The notes under the pieces: model-generated
The model's input: the letters and a program-made list of their open reading frames with translations, nothing else
Told to the model about the DNA's origin: nothing
Database searches by the model: none
Translations under genes and position numbers: made by a program
Shown here: in pieces, positions 40,624 through 49,190 of the stretch
Position numbering within the stretch: the first letter of the stretch is position 1
Layout: each line of letters starts with the position of its first letter
Assembly (NCBI GenBank): GCA_963662375.2
Contig: CAXXRP010000015.1
Location: 1 to 64,000 of the forward strand
Direction of reading: 5' to 3'
Length of the DNA: 64,000 nucleotides
Source: UBA11612 sp963662375
GTDB taxonomy: Bacteria > Pseudomonadota > Alphaproteobacteria > Rhodospirillales > Rhodospirillaceae

Positions 40624-43600
40624 TCACCACCTCGTCTCAGAAAAACTGAACTCATGGTCAAAATCAGCTACGCGTATCCACTCCTCCGGCACTTTTTTTG
40701 GCTGCACATCGGCGGGGTCGAACCCAATGGCCTTAAGTTCTAGATTCAGCCAACTTTCAAACTTTGGACTGCCCCACTTTCTCGCCAGGATAATTCCAGA
40801 ATTATAAGTGACTCTAAGGTGCGCCGGATCCGTGTCCCGATCAGTTACCCCGTGCAAAAATAAGGCTCGCGGACAGATGCGTACAGCAAAACCATTGGCG
40901 CGCGCTCGCCAAGATAAATCTACATCTTCGCAATACATAAAGAATGCGTCGTCAAAGCCGCCGATCGTATCAAAAAGAAGCCGTGGAATAGCGAGGCAGG
41001 CGCCTGATGCCCAAGCGGTCTCAAAGCTAAAGGGGTCATAAGCCTTTGGGTGTTCATCAGGAAATTGAATGGCTTCGATCAGTGCGCGCCCGCTGTGGGC
41101 TTGCATCATCTGGACGAGCGCTCTGATCGCATCGGGATGAAATGATCCATCGGGATTTGCCGCCACGTAAATATCGGCGCCGTTGGAAAACGCTTTTGCC
41201 ATCAGTCGATTGTGCGCTTTTCCGAAGCCAACATTTCCCAAAGTCTGCAGGTGGACGACGCTGGGGTCCGTCTGTAGAATTGATTGAGACAAAGTACCAT
41301 TATCAACAACGTATATACGAGCGTTCGAGACAAGTCCTGCTTGCGTCATTGCATTCCGCGCGCTTCCTACAACGCCGCGAATTTGCTTTGCTGAATTATT
41401 AAACGTTACAATTCCTACGATGACATTGGTCGTAGACTCCACGATCTGGTTGCTACCAAGTGCCTTTTCCTGCAGCCGCACGATCAACTGTTTAGCCGAT
41501 TTCACCGGTGTGGGGTGAGCCGTGCGCGGCGCAGGCGTGACTGGCTCGGTCAACGTTAGGATATGTTCAGACATAAATTGATCAAACGCACCTGGGTCTT
41601 CTACGGAAATGATTGCGGGCGTCTGTTCAAACAGCGGCGGATGAGCGATCTTGATCCACTTGTAGCCGGCGCGCTCGCAAATATAAAAATAGAGCCGCTC
41701 AATCGCGTGAGCTAAGGTGCCGTCGATTTGATCATTCTCCGCATGAAACTCTTCAATCGTCAAATTAAGATCGAGTACCGGCATTAGGGCCGAAGATCGC
41801 GCCCAAAACATGGAGCCGGATGGAAAATCGAGAACCTTATCAGCCAATAAAGCAATACCCATGCGGCGAGCGAGATTGTCGGCGAGCTCAAAGTTTCCAC
41901 CCCAATTTACCCAATGACGCATAGGTTCAAAATGTTGGGATGCGATGATGCCAAGGTCGGGCCTTTGATTGAATGCCGTGAAGACGCTATTGACGATTTC
42001 TGGTGAACCTAGAAAATTTTCCAGGAGGAACCCTCGCCAATTGGCGAGCACGCTTTCATGGTCCGACGCTTTAGAATGTATGCTGAGGACATATTCATGG
42101 GTGTCGTAGACATCTCGAAATCCGACTAGTTTGGGCGCAATGTCCCGCCCCCGATTTTCCATTACTCGTATTTCAATGTCGCCGTATTTCCAATTTTCGA
42201 AGAAACCTTCAATGGTTGTTTTCTTCGCAGGTGTGTCGGTGGAAATGAAAAGATCAAAGGGAAAAGGGATATTCGCAAGATAACGCTGAAATTCAGGCGC
42301 CATGTTCTCATAAAAAAGATGGCAAATAACCGCGAGCTTGGGGTGGGGTGTGGGTATTTTGCAGTATCCAAATGGGACCGCAACACTGTGATCAATAACA
42401 AATGGCCGCGCGACTTCTCTCAGTGGGCGCTGCCGTTTCACTAACAGAGCTTCCGCTTTCTCGCGGCGGTCTTGGCTTTTCCAACGTCGAAAGGTCGACG
42501 TATTCTGGAAGAGGGCAGGTGCAATTCGAAACGATACATATACCAATCGTATTTTCACGCTTTGCGGTAGGGGTGCGTATTGATAGATAAGTTGCGCACT
42601 AGATTTGGCGGCCTGCCGAATGCCCCATGAAATTTGTTTTGGTACACGACGGATAAATCTCAGTGGCGCGGTAACTCGCCAACTCGTCGAATTTTCTAAC
42701 GCCCTAATAGCTTGTTTTTGTGAATCAGACCTTTGCGTCAGATCTTGAACCTGTTTTGTGAGAGCGCTGATTTGCGTCCATTGAACTTCAAGTCGCGTTG
42801 CGGCCTCTTTCAAGGCATTTTCCAGCGCCATAAGTTCCGCTTCCAGCGCCATAAGTTCCGCTTCCAGCGCCTTTTCACGAGCCTGCAAGCTTCGTGTCTC
42901 TGTTTCTGATATGCTCAGTTTGGTTTTCAGCGCTCTTACGCGTTCCTTTTGGTGATCAATCTCCTCTTTTGCCGTAATATCTGCTTTAAAGGCTGCGCCT
43001 AAGCGGCCATAGGCATGTCTTAATTCTGTGGCGACGCTGGGGTTTCTTGCCGCCGTCAAAAACTCAGCAATGTCTTCGGGGAGGTTCGTGCCACACCCGA
43101 GCACACCCAGCCCGTGACCGTGTAGGAATTCGAACGACGGAAAATCCTTCCGCAATTCTTCCCATAGCTGGAAAACCCCGAAATTTCGTTCCCGTACATT
43201 CGTATCATGAAACAAGACGATGGCACGATCCGAGAGCTTAGGGAGCCATGTCTCAAAATCGTGTTTTACATCGTCGTAGAAATGTAAGCCATCGACATGA
43301 AGGAAATCGATAGAGCCGTCGCTAAAATGTTTCACCGCCTCATCAAAAGTGGCGCGAACAAGCCGGGAAAAGGCGGCGTAATGTGCTTCGTTATAATCCG
43401 AAACCCGTTGAAAGAACGCCTCGTCGTAAAAACCGGTGTGTTCGTCACCCTTCCATGTATCGACCGCGTAGCATTGCGTTGAGAGATCGCAGGCTTTTAC
43501 AGCCTGGCAGAAGGCAAAGTAAGAGTATCCGCCATGGGTTCCCAGCTCTACCAGCGTACGTGGCTGATGATGTTCGAGCAGCCAGAATGCAAAAGGCGCG

Positions 43601-43692
43601 TGATCGGCCCACGCCGATGCCTCAAGGTACTGCGGCACCCAGAAAGACGCTGGGGACAGGTGCTTGCCTGCTGCGGTATATGTGTTGCTCAT
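40624..43692 (-). CDS. Multidomain methyltransferase / coiled coil / rhamnan synthesis F / GT2 protein
   Basis: This 1,022-residue protein joins four parts. Residues about 40-215 are a class I SAM methyltransferase-like domain (LVELGTHGGYSYFAFCQAVK and FLHVDGLHFYDDVKHDFETW). Residues about 235-350 form a coiled coil with a duplicated heptad. Residues about 430-720 are an RgpF-like domain (LAVICHLFYENMAPEFQRYL, NRGRDIAPKLVGF). Residues about 770-1000 are a GT2 domain (GNVGFGKAHNRLM, FFMYCEDVDLSWRARANGF). It may extend, then cap by methylation, a rhamnose-rich chain whose length is set by the coiled coil, as in WbdD-like terminators; that role is inference. Confidence 0.9.
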   Translation of the reverse strand: MSNTYTAAGKHLSPASFWVPQYLEASAWADHAPFAFWLLEHHQPRTLVELGTHGGYSYFAFCQAVKACDLSTQCYAVDTWKGDEHTGFYDEAFFQRVSDYNEAHYAAFSRLVRATFDEAVKHFSDGSIDFLHVDGLHFYDDVKHDFETWLPKLSDRAIVLFHDTNVRERNFGVFQLWEELRKDFPSFEFLHGHGLGVLGCGTNLPEDIAEFLTAARNPSVATELRHAYGRLGAAFKADITAKEEIDHQKERVRALKTKLSISETETRSLQAREKALEAELMALEAELMALENALKEAATRLEVQWTQISALTKQVQDLTQRSDSQKQAIRALENSTSWRVTAPLRFIRRVPKQISWGIRQAAKSSAQLIYQYAPLPQSVKIRLVYVSFRIAPALFQNTSTFRRWKSQDRREKAEALLVKRQRPLREVARPFVIDHSVAVPFGYCKIPTPHPKLAVICHLFYENMAPEFQRYLANIPFPFDLFISTDTPAKKTTIEGFFENWKYGDIEIRVMENRGRDIAPKLVGFRDVYDTHEYVLSIHSKASDHESVLANWRGFLLENFLGSPEIVNSVFTAFNQRPDLGIIASQHFEPMRHWVNWGGNFELADNLARRMGIALLADKVLDFPSGSMFWARSSALMPVLDLNLTIEEFHAENDQIDGTLAHAIERLYFYICERAGYKWIKIAHPPLFEQTPAIISVEDPGAFDQFMSEHILTLTEPVTPAPRTAHPTPVKSAKQLIVRLQEKALGSNQIVESTTNVIVGIVTFNNSAKQIRGVVGSARNAMTQAGLVSNARIYVVDNGTLSQSILQTDPSVVHLQTLGNVGFGKAHNRLMAKAFSNGADIYVAANPDGSFHPDAIRALVQMMQAHSGRALIEAIQFPDEHPKAYDPFSFETAWASGACLAIPRLLFDTIGGFDDAFFMYCEDVDLSWRARANGFAVRICPRALFLHGVTDRDTDPAHLRVTYNSGIILARKWGSPKFESWLNLELKAIGFDPADVQPKKVPEEWIRVADFDHEFSFSETRW
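42820..42871. repeat. 21-bp tandem repeat (2.5 units) coding a coiled-coil heptad
   Basis: The unit TTCCAGCGCCATAAGTTCCG plus C occurs at 42820-42840 and 42841-42861, followed by ten bases of a third unit. On the minus strand it encodes EAELMAL repeated, exactly one heptad per unit. Confidence 0.93.
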
Positions 43693-43793
43693 TGGTGTCT
43701 GGCCAAATACAATTTCAACTGCATCACGGCAAGCAGCTTATCCGCAACTCATTGATGCCGCGAATAAAAATGGCTGATAAGGGGCGCAAGCCT

Positions 43794-44984
43794 CTAGAAA
43801 CTTACCGGCTCGAACTCTCGGTACAATGTCAAATGCTGCTCCAGTACTCTGGTCAAAGCAAACTCAGCTGCGACCTTGTCGCGGGCCGCTTGAGCCCATA
43901 GGGCACGCTCCACTGGACTGTTCATGACCCTCTGCATGGCGTCTGCAAGGGCCCCAGGGCTGCCGGGTGGTACCAACAGCCCCGTTTTGTTAGATATGAC
44001 AACCTCTCGATTGCCACCGATATCCGAGGCGATCATGGCCCTACCGCTGGCCCCCGCTTCCAAAAGTGCTTTGGGCAGCCCTTCCCCGCCCAGTGCGGGG
44101 TGCACTACGGCGTGGCTCCTTGATATCAGGGGGCGGACATCCTCCAATTGACCGGCGAACGTAATTCCATGGGTTCTTGACCACTGCGCGACTATCTCAG
44201 TGGGAATGGAGGACGGGTTGCCCGTGTCGTGCCCGCCGCAAATCACCAATTCCTGCGTAAAACCACGCGCCCGAAGAATTGAATGGGCGTCGACCGCAAT
44301 TTGAATCCCTTTAATGTAAAGGAGGCGAGCGAGAATAAGGAATTTGAACGGCTCCCCTGCTGGCTCCGGCTGTGGCGTGAAGCGGTTCGTATCGACCCCC
44401 GATCCCGCGATAAGCCTTACGTGAGTACTGGGCACTTTAAGGTGGCATTTCGCGAAAGCCGCATCGTCTCTGTTTTGCAGAACAATACGTGCGTTGTTGG
44501 CGCGCACGGATGACCGCACAACCAACCCGCAGATACGCTGCACAATTTTTGCGAACATCGACTTATCGTGAAAGGCAAAGCCAAAGCCATTAATGGAATT
44601 CACGATTTTAATATCTGAGCCAAAGGCAGCTAGTGATCCAATGATCACAGGTTTTAAGGCAACGTTATGCAGAATGTCTGGCCTCACTTTTCGGAGAAGT
44701 CGCCGTACGCGGTAAAGTTCGGGAAAAAACCAAAGCGCCGCGGCCAAAAGAGATCCTGATCTTTTCCAATTCAGCTCAACGACTTCAAAGTTATGCGGTT
44801 CGCGGGAAATGCCATCGGGCCGCGCTGCTACAACAACATCGAACCCACCCCGTGACGCTGTCTCGGCTACATCTTTTTTATGAGACTTGAAGTAGTAGTA
44901 TTCAGTCACCAGGAGAAGCAGCCGCCTTTTTCCACCTGTCAAGTGATCGGCGGCCGGTGAGGTGCGCGGTGGTTCATTGTTCAT
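43794..44984 (-). CDS. Glycosyltransferase family 4 protein
   Basis: This 396-residue GT-B enzyme begins the minus-strand polysaccharide operon. After a short N-terminal extension come LLLLVTEYYYFKSHKKDVAE, VRPDILHNVALKPVIIGSLA and INGFGFAFHDKSMFAKIVQR. In the donor-binding half are GSGVDTNRFTPQP, FLILARLLYIKGIQIAVDA and GEGLPKALLEAGASGRAMIA with the E-x7-E motif. It resembles WbpH/PglA-type undecaprenyl-linked sugar transferases, suggesting an early assembly step; the specificity is unknown. The frame is intact. Confidence 0.9.
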   Translation of the reverse strand: MNNEPPRTSPAADHLTGGKRRLLLLVTEYYYFKSHKKDVAETASRGGFDVVVAARPDGISREPHNFEVVELNWKRSGSLLAAALWFFPELYRVRRLLRKVRPDILHNVALKPVIIGSLAAFGSDIKIVNSINGFGFAFHDKSMFAKIVQRICGLVVRSSVRANNARIVLQNRDDAAFAKCHLKVPSTHVRLIAGSGVDTNRFTPQPEPAGEPFKFLILARLLYIKGIQIAVDAHSILRARGFTQELVICGGHDTGNPSSIPTEIVAQWSRTHGITFAGQLEDVRPLISRSHAVVHPALGGEGLPKALLEAGASGRAMIASDIGGNREVVISNKTGLLVPPGSPGALADAMQRVMNSPVERALWAQAARDKVAAEFALTRVLEQHLTLYREFEPVSF

Positions 44985-45091
44985 GGCGTTTCTATATCGG
45001 GTTCTGCAATATTATGACAAGCGCGTCTGTCCCATCCAAACAGCTTCGTACGGCGCGGGCTTGATTCGCTTACGCGGACGCCACGGTTATG

Positions 45092-45335
45092 TCAGCGGCA
45101 ACAAACTGAGGAGGAATATTGGCCGGTATAGAGCAGTGCAACCGCACAATAGCCCATGATATCGCGAGCCTGCAGCCCGGCGATGGCGAGCACAGGAAAG
45201 GCGATAAGCGGGTGAATCAGGTTCGTCCATTCGTCGCCAAATGCGACCGCCATAGCCACTTTAGGAACGTCAGCGCCTAATTCTACAGCGGCCTGCATGG
45301 CGATAGGCCCTTGCACTGCGCACTGCCCGCCGCCG
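45092..45335 (-). pseudogene. C-terminal fragment of an AtoE-type short-chain fatty acid transporter
   Basis: The frame reads GGGQCAVQGPIAMQAAVELG, then VAMAVAFGDEWTNLIHPLIA and FPVLAIAGLQARDIMGYC. This is the recognisable C-terminal region of AtoE transporters (normally GGGQW.VQGP and GD.WTN). Everything upstream is missing: the frame runs straight into the 3' end of hemH, and it has no start signal. It is a relic lying immediately downstream of hemH on the same strand. Confidence 0.78.
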
Positions 45336-45378
45336 GCTTTATGACAGGGCTTGTGCTGCCGTTCGCCGGTGGCTGGGC

Positions 45379-46443
45379 TTAGAAAATGGAATCTGAATTT
45401 TGTGTTACATGCGGGCATGCTGTGAAATTGGCGGGACAAATGCGCGCGCCTGATGCGGAGCACGGGGTTTTCCTACCCGAAACGAATGCGGTGAAGTTTG
45501 CCAGCGCCACAATGTACGCTGTATTCGTTCGAACGGCGCCCACGCGGGTGTAAAAAGGAACGCCCGCTTCGTCAGCGATCATCTTCATGTCTTCATCCAG
45601 CTCCACCAACGTTTCGACATGTTCCGAGACAAAGGCGACGGGGGTGACTATCAGCGGTACGCCGTCCCGTCCCGCGCGGCGTATTTCTTCTTCTATCGAA
45701 GGTTGGAGCCATTTATAGGGCCCCACGCGGCTTTGGTAGCATATAGTGTAGTCGAGGCCGGGAATGCTGAGCGACTGCACGATAGCATTGACGGATTGCT
45801 CAACCTGCCACTGGTACGGATCGCCAGCGGCAACTATTTTCTCCGGTAGACCATGTGCTGAGAACAACACTCGTGGCCTATCATGCTTACTAGCCGCGTC
45901 GTAGGCTTCGCGTACTTTGGTCGCCACGGGAGCAACGAACCCCTCCGTCGTCGGATAGCAACACAGGATATCCATCGGTGCGCTCATCCCCTGTCGTTTT
46001 ATCTCCAACTTCAACGCAGCTATGGACGTTTGCGTGGTCGTGGTCGAGAACTGAGGGTAGAGTGGTAGGACGACGATTCGGGTGGGTTCGTAAGATTTAA
46101 TGTTCACAACCACCTCGCGTGCCATCGGGTGCCAGTAGCGCATGAAAATGAAAACCCGGGAGTCACCTATCTGGTTGTCTAATATTTTCTGTAACGCATC
46201 TGCCTGTGCCTGGGTCTCGGGCAGTAATACGGACTTACCGCCCACTCGGTCATAGATTCCACGAGATTTCTTCGCTCGCAGAGTTGAAATCATGGTCGCT
46301 ATGATCCAACGGATCGGGGTGGGCAGTGTAATTATGTAGGGATCGTTGAAGAGGTTGAATAAAAACGGACGCACCGCGGCAAGGCTGTCGGGCCCACCAA
46401 GATTGAAAATGACGACAGCTGTGCGGGAATCTGAGTCGCTCAT
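45379..46443 (-). CDS. hemH: Ferrochelatase
   Basis: This 354-residue enzyme inserts Fe2+ into protoporphyrin IX, the last heme step. It carries AVVIFNLGGPDSLAAVRPFL, PLYPQFSTTTTQTSI, the catalytic FSAHGLPEKIVAAGDPY (His) and PVAFVSEHVETLVELDEDM (His/Glu). The C-terminal tail has three Cys within 17 residues (PCSASGARICPANFTACP), reminiscent of [2Fe-2S] ferrochelatases. It is divergent from hemA across a 123-bp gap, so the two heme transcription units may share regulation. The atoE relic follows it. Confidence 0.95.
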   Translation of the reverse strand: MSDSDSRTAVVIFNLGGPDSLAAVRPFLFNLFNDPYIITLPTPIRWIIATMISTLRAKKSRGIYDRVGGKSVLLPETQAQADALQKILDNQIGDSRVFIFMRYWHPMAREVVVNIKSYEPTRIVVLPLYPQFSTTTTQTSIAALKLEIKRQGMSAPMDILCCYPTTEGFVAPVATKVREAYDAASKHDRPRVLFSAHGLPEKIVAAGDPYQWQVEQSVNAIVQSLSIPGLDYTICYQSRVGPYKWLQPSIEEEIRRAGRDGVPLIVTPVAFVSEHVETLVELDEDMKMIADEAGVPFYTRVGAVRTNTAYIVALANFTAFVSGRKTPCSASGARICPANFTACPHVTQNSDSIF

Positions 46444-46566
46444 ACCAAGCCTTCATCCGGATTCATTGCCATATGCCACACCATCTCGCCTCGCCCAAGG
46501 CTCAAATTTCAACCGCTTTGACACATCTGTGACATACCGGGGCTGAGCTCATGATATCGAGCCGTT

Positions 46567-47877
46567 ATGGACCGATTCGCACTTGTTGGCGCTTCTTATA
46601 AGACGGCTGGCGTTGAGCGCCTTGGGCGACTAGCGCTGCCTAAAGGGGAGCTTTCCGCGCGTTTGCCGGAGTTCGTGCAGGAGACCGGCGCCAAGGAGAT
46701 AGCCTACCTCGGGACATGCAATCGGGTGGAATTTGTCCTTGCCGGCGATGAGTCGCTCTCCGTGCAAATGTGCCGGCAAAAGATCGGCGAGCTACTGAAG
46801 ACGGCCGAAGGCGACGTCACTCGTGTGTTTCGGGCATGGAACGGCGAAGGCGCGGTTGAGCACCTCTTTTTAGTGGCTGCCGGGCTTGATTCTGCTCAGC
46901 CCGGCGAACGGGAAATCTATGCTCAAGTGCGTGGAGCTTGGAGTATTGCGAAGGCTGCCGGAACCTGTGGCCCGCAATTGGATTATTTGTTCGGCGAGGC
47001 TTTGCGTTCAGCCCAAGACGTGCACAGGCAAGCTGTCCGTCCGTCCAATATGGCATCTCTAGCGGGTTTGGTGGTCAAACGCGCTCTTGCGCACCTTAAG
47101 GGGACGGAAAAAAGAATTGCCGTCGTGGGCGTCTCTCCCATGACTCGGCGATGCGCCATATCGTTGAAGGAACAGGGACTGCACGTTGATATTGTGAACC
47201 GCACGGTGGAAACAGCACAAGACTTCGCTGGTGAGGTTTCCGGAACGGCGCGGTCACTTCTCGACTTCAAGAGCGAGCCTGGCGGATTTAACGTAGTCAT
47301 TACCGCGGTCGGGAGCAGTGAGCCAGTTCTAGAACACGGCGTACTGATCTCTATGGCGGCAACGGCGCCGGAAGGGGGAACGCTGATCATCGATCTTGGC
47401 GTTCCTCCCAACGTTGATCCGATCGATGCGGAAATTGACGGCATTTCGCGTATCGGCATGGATTTTATTATCGCGGATGCCACAGAGGGGCGTGCCTCGA
47501 AGCTGGCCGAGATGGCCGATGCCCGTCTTGTCGTGGACAACCATTTGGAACGATTACGGCGTGACTATGCAATTCGAGAGGCAGCGCCCATGATTAAACG
47601 TCTTACCGCGCGCTACCAGGCCGCGGCCGCGGAAAGTCTTCGGCGGTTGCCGCGCACCGCGCGTCATGCATTGAACGGGGACGACACTCTCCAGGTTTGG
47701 GCGGAGGGATTTGCTCGTCGCATGGCCCATGCGCCGTTAAAAGGACTTCGCTCTCTGGCCGCAGAAGTCGGACCTGTTGCTGTTCAGGCCTATTTGCGTG
47801 GCATTGAGGACGCTTTGTCCAGTGATGATGAAGAACCAGTAGAACTGGAGAACGAAAGCGGAGGGAGCGGGTCGTGA
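46567..47877 (+). CDS. hemA: Glutamyl-tRNA reductase
   Basis: This 436-residue enzyme reduces glutamyl-tRNA(Glu) to glutamate-1-semialdehyde, the first C5-pathway step. The catalytic Cys lies in YLGTCNRVEFVLAG (about residue 51). The middle has LDSAQPGEREIYAQVRGAWS, and the NADPH domain KRIAVVGVSPMTRRCAISLK. Several usually invariant positions differ: the N-terminus reads VGASYKTAGVERLGRLAL where GxNHxTAPVxxRE is typical, and LGEPQILGQV reads PGEREIYAQV. It is therefore a divergent GluTR. It overlaps hemL by 4 bp (GTGA). Confidence 0.9.
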   Translation: MDRFALVGASYKTAGVERLGRLALPKGELSARLPEFVQETGAKEIAYLGTCNRVEFVLAGDESLSVQMCRQKIGELLKTAEGDVTRVFRAWNGEGAVEHLFLVAAGLDSAQPGEREIYAQVRGAWSIAKAAGTCGPQLDYLFGEALRSAQDVHRQAVRPSNMASLAGLVVKRALAHLKGTEKRIAVVGVSPMTRRCAISLKEQGLHVDIVNRTVETAQDFAGEVSGTARSLLDFKSEPGGFNVVITAVGSSEPVLEHGVLISMAATAPEGGTLIIDLGVPPNVDPIDAEIDGISRIGMDFIIADATEGRASKLAEMADARLVVDNHLERLRRDYAIREAAPMIKRLTARYQAAAAESLRRLPRTARHALNGDDTLQVWAEGFARRMAHAPLKGLRSLAAEVGPVAVQAYLRGIEDALSSDDEEPVELENESGGSGS

Positions 47878-49166
47878 GTACGACAACTAATGCCGCGTTA
47901 TTTGAACGGGCCAGCCGCGTGATCCCAGGGGGGGTCGATTCACCGGTGCGTGCCTTTCGAGCTGTTGGAGGTGCACCACGCTTCATCTCTAAAGCCAAAG
48001 GGGCGCATATCTTTGATGAGGAGGGGGGAAAATATCTCGATTTCATGGGCTCTTGGGGCCCGCTGATCCTGGGCCATGCACATGCCGAAGTGGTGGAGGC
48101 GGTGCAGCAGGCTGCTGCGCGCGGCACTACCTACGGTGCACCCTGCCGCGCGGAAATCGATCTCGCCGAGATCGTCGTAAGTGCGTATCCCGGCCTAGAA
48201 CAGGTTCGTTTTGTATCGTCGGGCACCGAAGCAACCATGAGCGCGATACGCCTTGCTCGCGGTGCGACCGGCCGCGACATTGTGGTCAAATTTTCCGGAT
48301 GCTATCATGGTCATGCGGACCACTTGTTGGTGGCTGCGGGGTCGGGGCTGGTAACGGCGGGGCAGCCATCATCCGCCGGAGTGCCCGCGGATTTTGCGGC
48401 CCTGACGCGGGTGCTACCGTTGGACGACAATGAAGTGCTCCATGCGCTCTTTGCGACTGAAGGCTCGAAGATAGCGGCAGTGATCATAGAGCCCATGCCC
48501 GCCAACAATGGACTGCTACTTCAGCGTAAAGAGTTTCTTCAGGCGACGCGCGAGCTGACACAAGACTCGGGCGCTCTACTTATTTTTGATGAAGTTATTT
48601 CAGGTTTCCGTGTGGGTAGAGGCGGAGCTGCGGCCTACTACGGCATCGCACCTGATCTGGCGACATTCGGAAAAATCATCGGTGGTGGCCTTCCAGTGGG
48701 CGCCTTTGGTGGAACGCGCAAGCTTATGGCAAACATGGCCCCTGAGGGGCCTGTCTATCAAGCCGGGACGCTATCGGGAAACCCCGTAGCTATGACGGCG
48801 GGTATTACCACGCTCAGGATTCTTGATCGGGAGGATGCGTGGGCCCGTTTGGAAGAACTCGGTACGCATCTAGACTCTGAGTTGGGTGCAGCGCTCGAAA
48901 GCGTTCAGGTGCCGGGCGCTATCGTACGCATTGGCTCAATGTTCTGGCTGTCGTTTCAGGCGGGCCCCGCGCCCCGGTCAGCCGAGGCGATTGATGGCAA
49001 GGCGGGTGAGGCATTTAAGCCCTTTTTCCACGCTCTGCTTAACCGCGGTATCTGTGTTCCACCGTCGGCCTACGAGGTAATGTTCCTATCGCTCGCCCAC
49101 ACGGCCGATGACATATCTCAATTCACTCAAACCGTACGCGCCGCAGTAACGGCGGCCCCGACTTAA
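47874..49166 (+). CDS. hemL: Glutamate-1-semialdehyde 2,1-aminomutase
   Basis: This 430-residue PLP enzyme converts glutamate-1-semialdehyde to 5-aminolevulinate. Family marks are VIPGGVDSPVRAFRAVGGAP (about 13-32), FVSSGTEATMSAIRLARGAT, KFSGCYHGHADHLLVAAGSG, LIFDEVISGFRVG and the PLP-lysine segment ATFGKIIGGGLPVGAFGG (Lys about 268). It starts at a GTG overlapping the hemA stop, so hemA and hemL are coupled, as suits their channelled intermediate. A histidine kinase follows 24 bp downstream. Confidence 0.96.
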   Translation: MSTTTNAALFERASRVIPGGVDSPVRAFRAVGGAPRFISKAKGAHIFDEEGGKYLDFMGSWGPLILGHAHAEVVEAVQQAAARGTTYGAPCRAEIDLAEIVVSAYPGLEQVRFVSSGTEATMSAIRLARGATGRDIVVKFSGCYHGHADHLLVAAGSGLVTAGQPSSAGVPADFAALTRVLPLDDNEVLHALFATEGSKIAAVIIEPMPANNGLLLQRKEFLQATRELTQDSGALLIFDEVISGFRVGRGGAAAYYGIAPDLATFGKIIGGGLPVGAFGGTRKLMANMAPEGPVYQAGTLSGNPVAMTAGITTLRILDREDAWARLEELGTHLDSELGAALESVQVPGAIVRIGSMFWLSFQAGPAPRSAEAIDGKAGEAFKPFFHALLNRGICVPPSAYEVMFLSLAHTADDISQFTQTVRAAVTAAPT

Positions 49167-49190
49167 TCCTAACGGCTGGAAGCCGATATC

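Noticed and set aside
45092..45463. Independent 123-residue protein downstream of hemH
   Set aside because: Its first third is hemH coding sequence in another frame. Only the AtoE-like tail is meaningful, so it is annotated as a pseudogene.
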